A stretch of DNA of 7,005 nt from Flavobacteriaceae bacterium. GTDB lineage: Bacteria > Bacteroidota > Bacteroidia > Flavobacteriales > Flavobacteriaceae. Of this stretch, positions 7,004 through 7,005 are shown one piece after another. Location: NCBI GenBank assembly GCA_002687665.1, contig NZAX01000091.1, positions 1-7,005 on the forward strand, written 5' to 3'. The translations under genes were made by a program, and so were the position numbers. The notes beneath the pieces were generated by a model. It made no database searches, had not been told where the DNA came from, and worked only from the letters and a program-made list of their open reading frames with translations. Position 1 is the stretch's first letter. The number at the start of each line of letters is the position of its first letter.

Positions 7004-7005
7004 CA

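Noticed and set aside
1..7005. Mobile element, CRISPR, phage or defence genes
   Set aside because: No transposase, integrase, direct or inverted repeat pair, spacer array or defence-type domain was found. The visible G+C and protein style look uniform throughout.

Overview
The window looks like chromosomal DNA of a Bacteroidota bacterium, most likely a marine or sediment Cytophagales member of the Cyclobacteriaceae type. This rests on the low G+C, the lack of clear Shine-Dalgarno sequences, the protein style (for example the SRRDFLTKTS start of the DUF1501 protein) and the gene content. The genus call is inference, since no marker gene is present. The families involved are best known from Planctomycetes and Verrucomicrobia but are also frequent in Bacteroidota.

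The window is almost entirely coding, and every gene lies on the minus strand, so transcription runs from the right edge to the left edge. In order of transcription they are: (1) an alpha/beta hydrolase of the acetylxylan-esterase type (7003 to 5927, probably continuing past the right edge); (2) a 1071-residue lipoprotein with a Planctomycete-type cytochrome c domain, DUF1549, a LamG-like domain and DUF1553 (5896 to 2681); (3) a Tat-exported DUF1501 protein of the alkaline phosphatase/sulfatase fold (2679 to 1213); (4) a DUF2231-type four-helix membrane protein fused to a cytochrome c domain and leucine-rich repeats (1208 to beyond the left edge). The gaps between genes are 30, 1 and 4 bases, so this is almost certainly one operon. 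Its promoter and terminator both lie outside the window.

The likely joint picture is a cell-envelope module. It has a Tat substrate of unknown activity, a lipoprotein with two CxxCH haem motifs and a possible glycan-binding domain, and an inner-membrane protein that could carry electrons between a periplasmic haem and the membrane. An esterase leads the cluster, which suggests esterified carbohydrate or a similar substrate. DUF1501/DUF1549/DUF1553 pairs are common, but to my knowledge their biochemical role is not established, so the joint function is a hypothesis.

I see no tRNA, rRNA, CRISPR array, insertion sequence, riboswitch or terminator. No stretch longer than 30 bases is without a gene.
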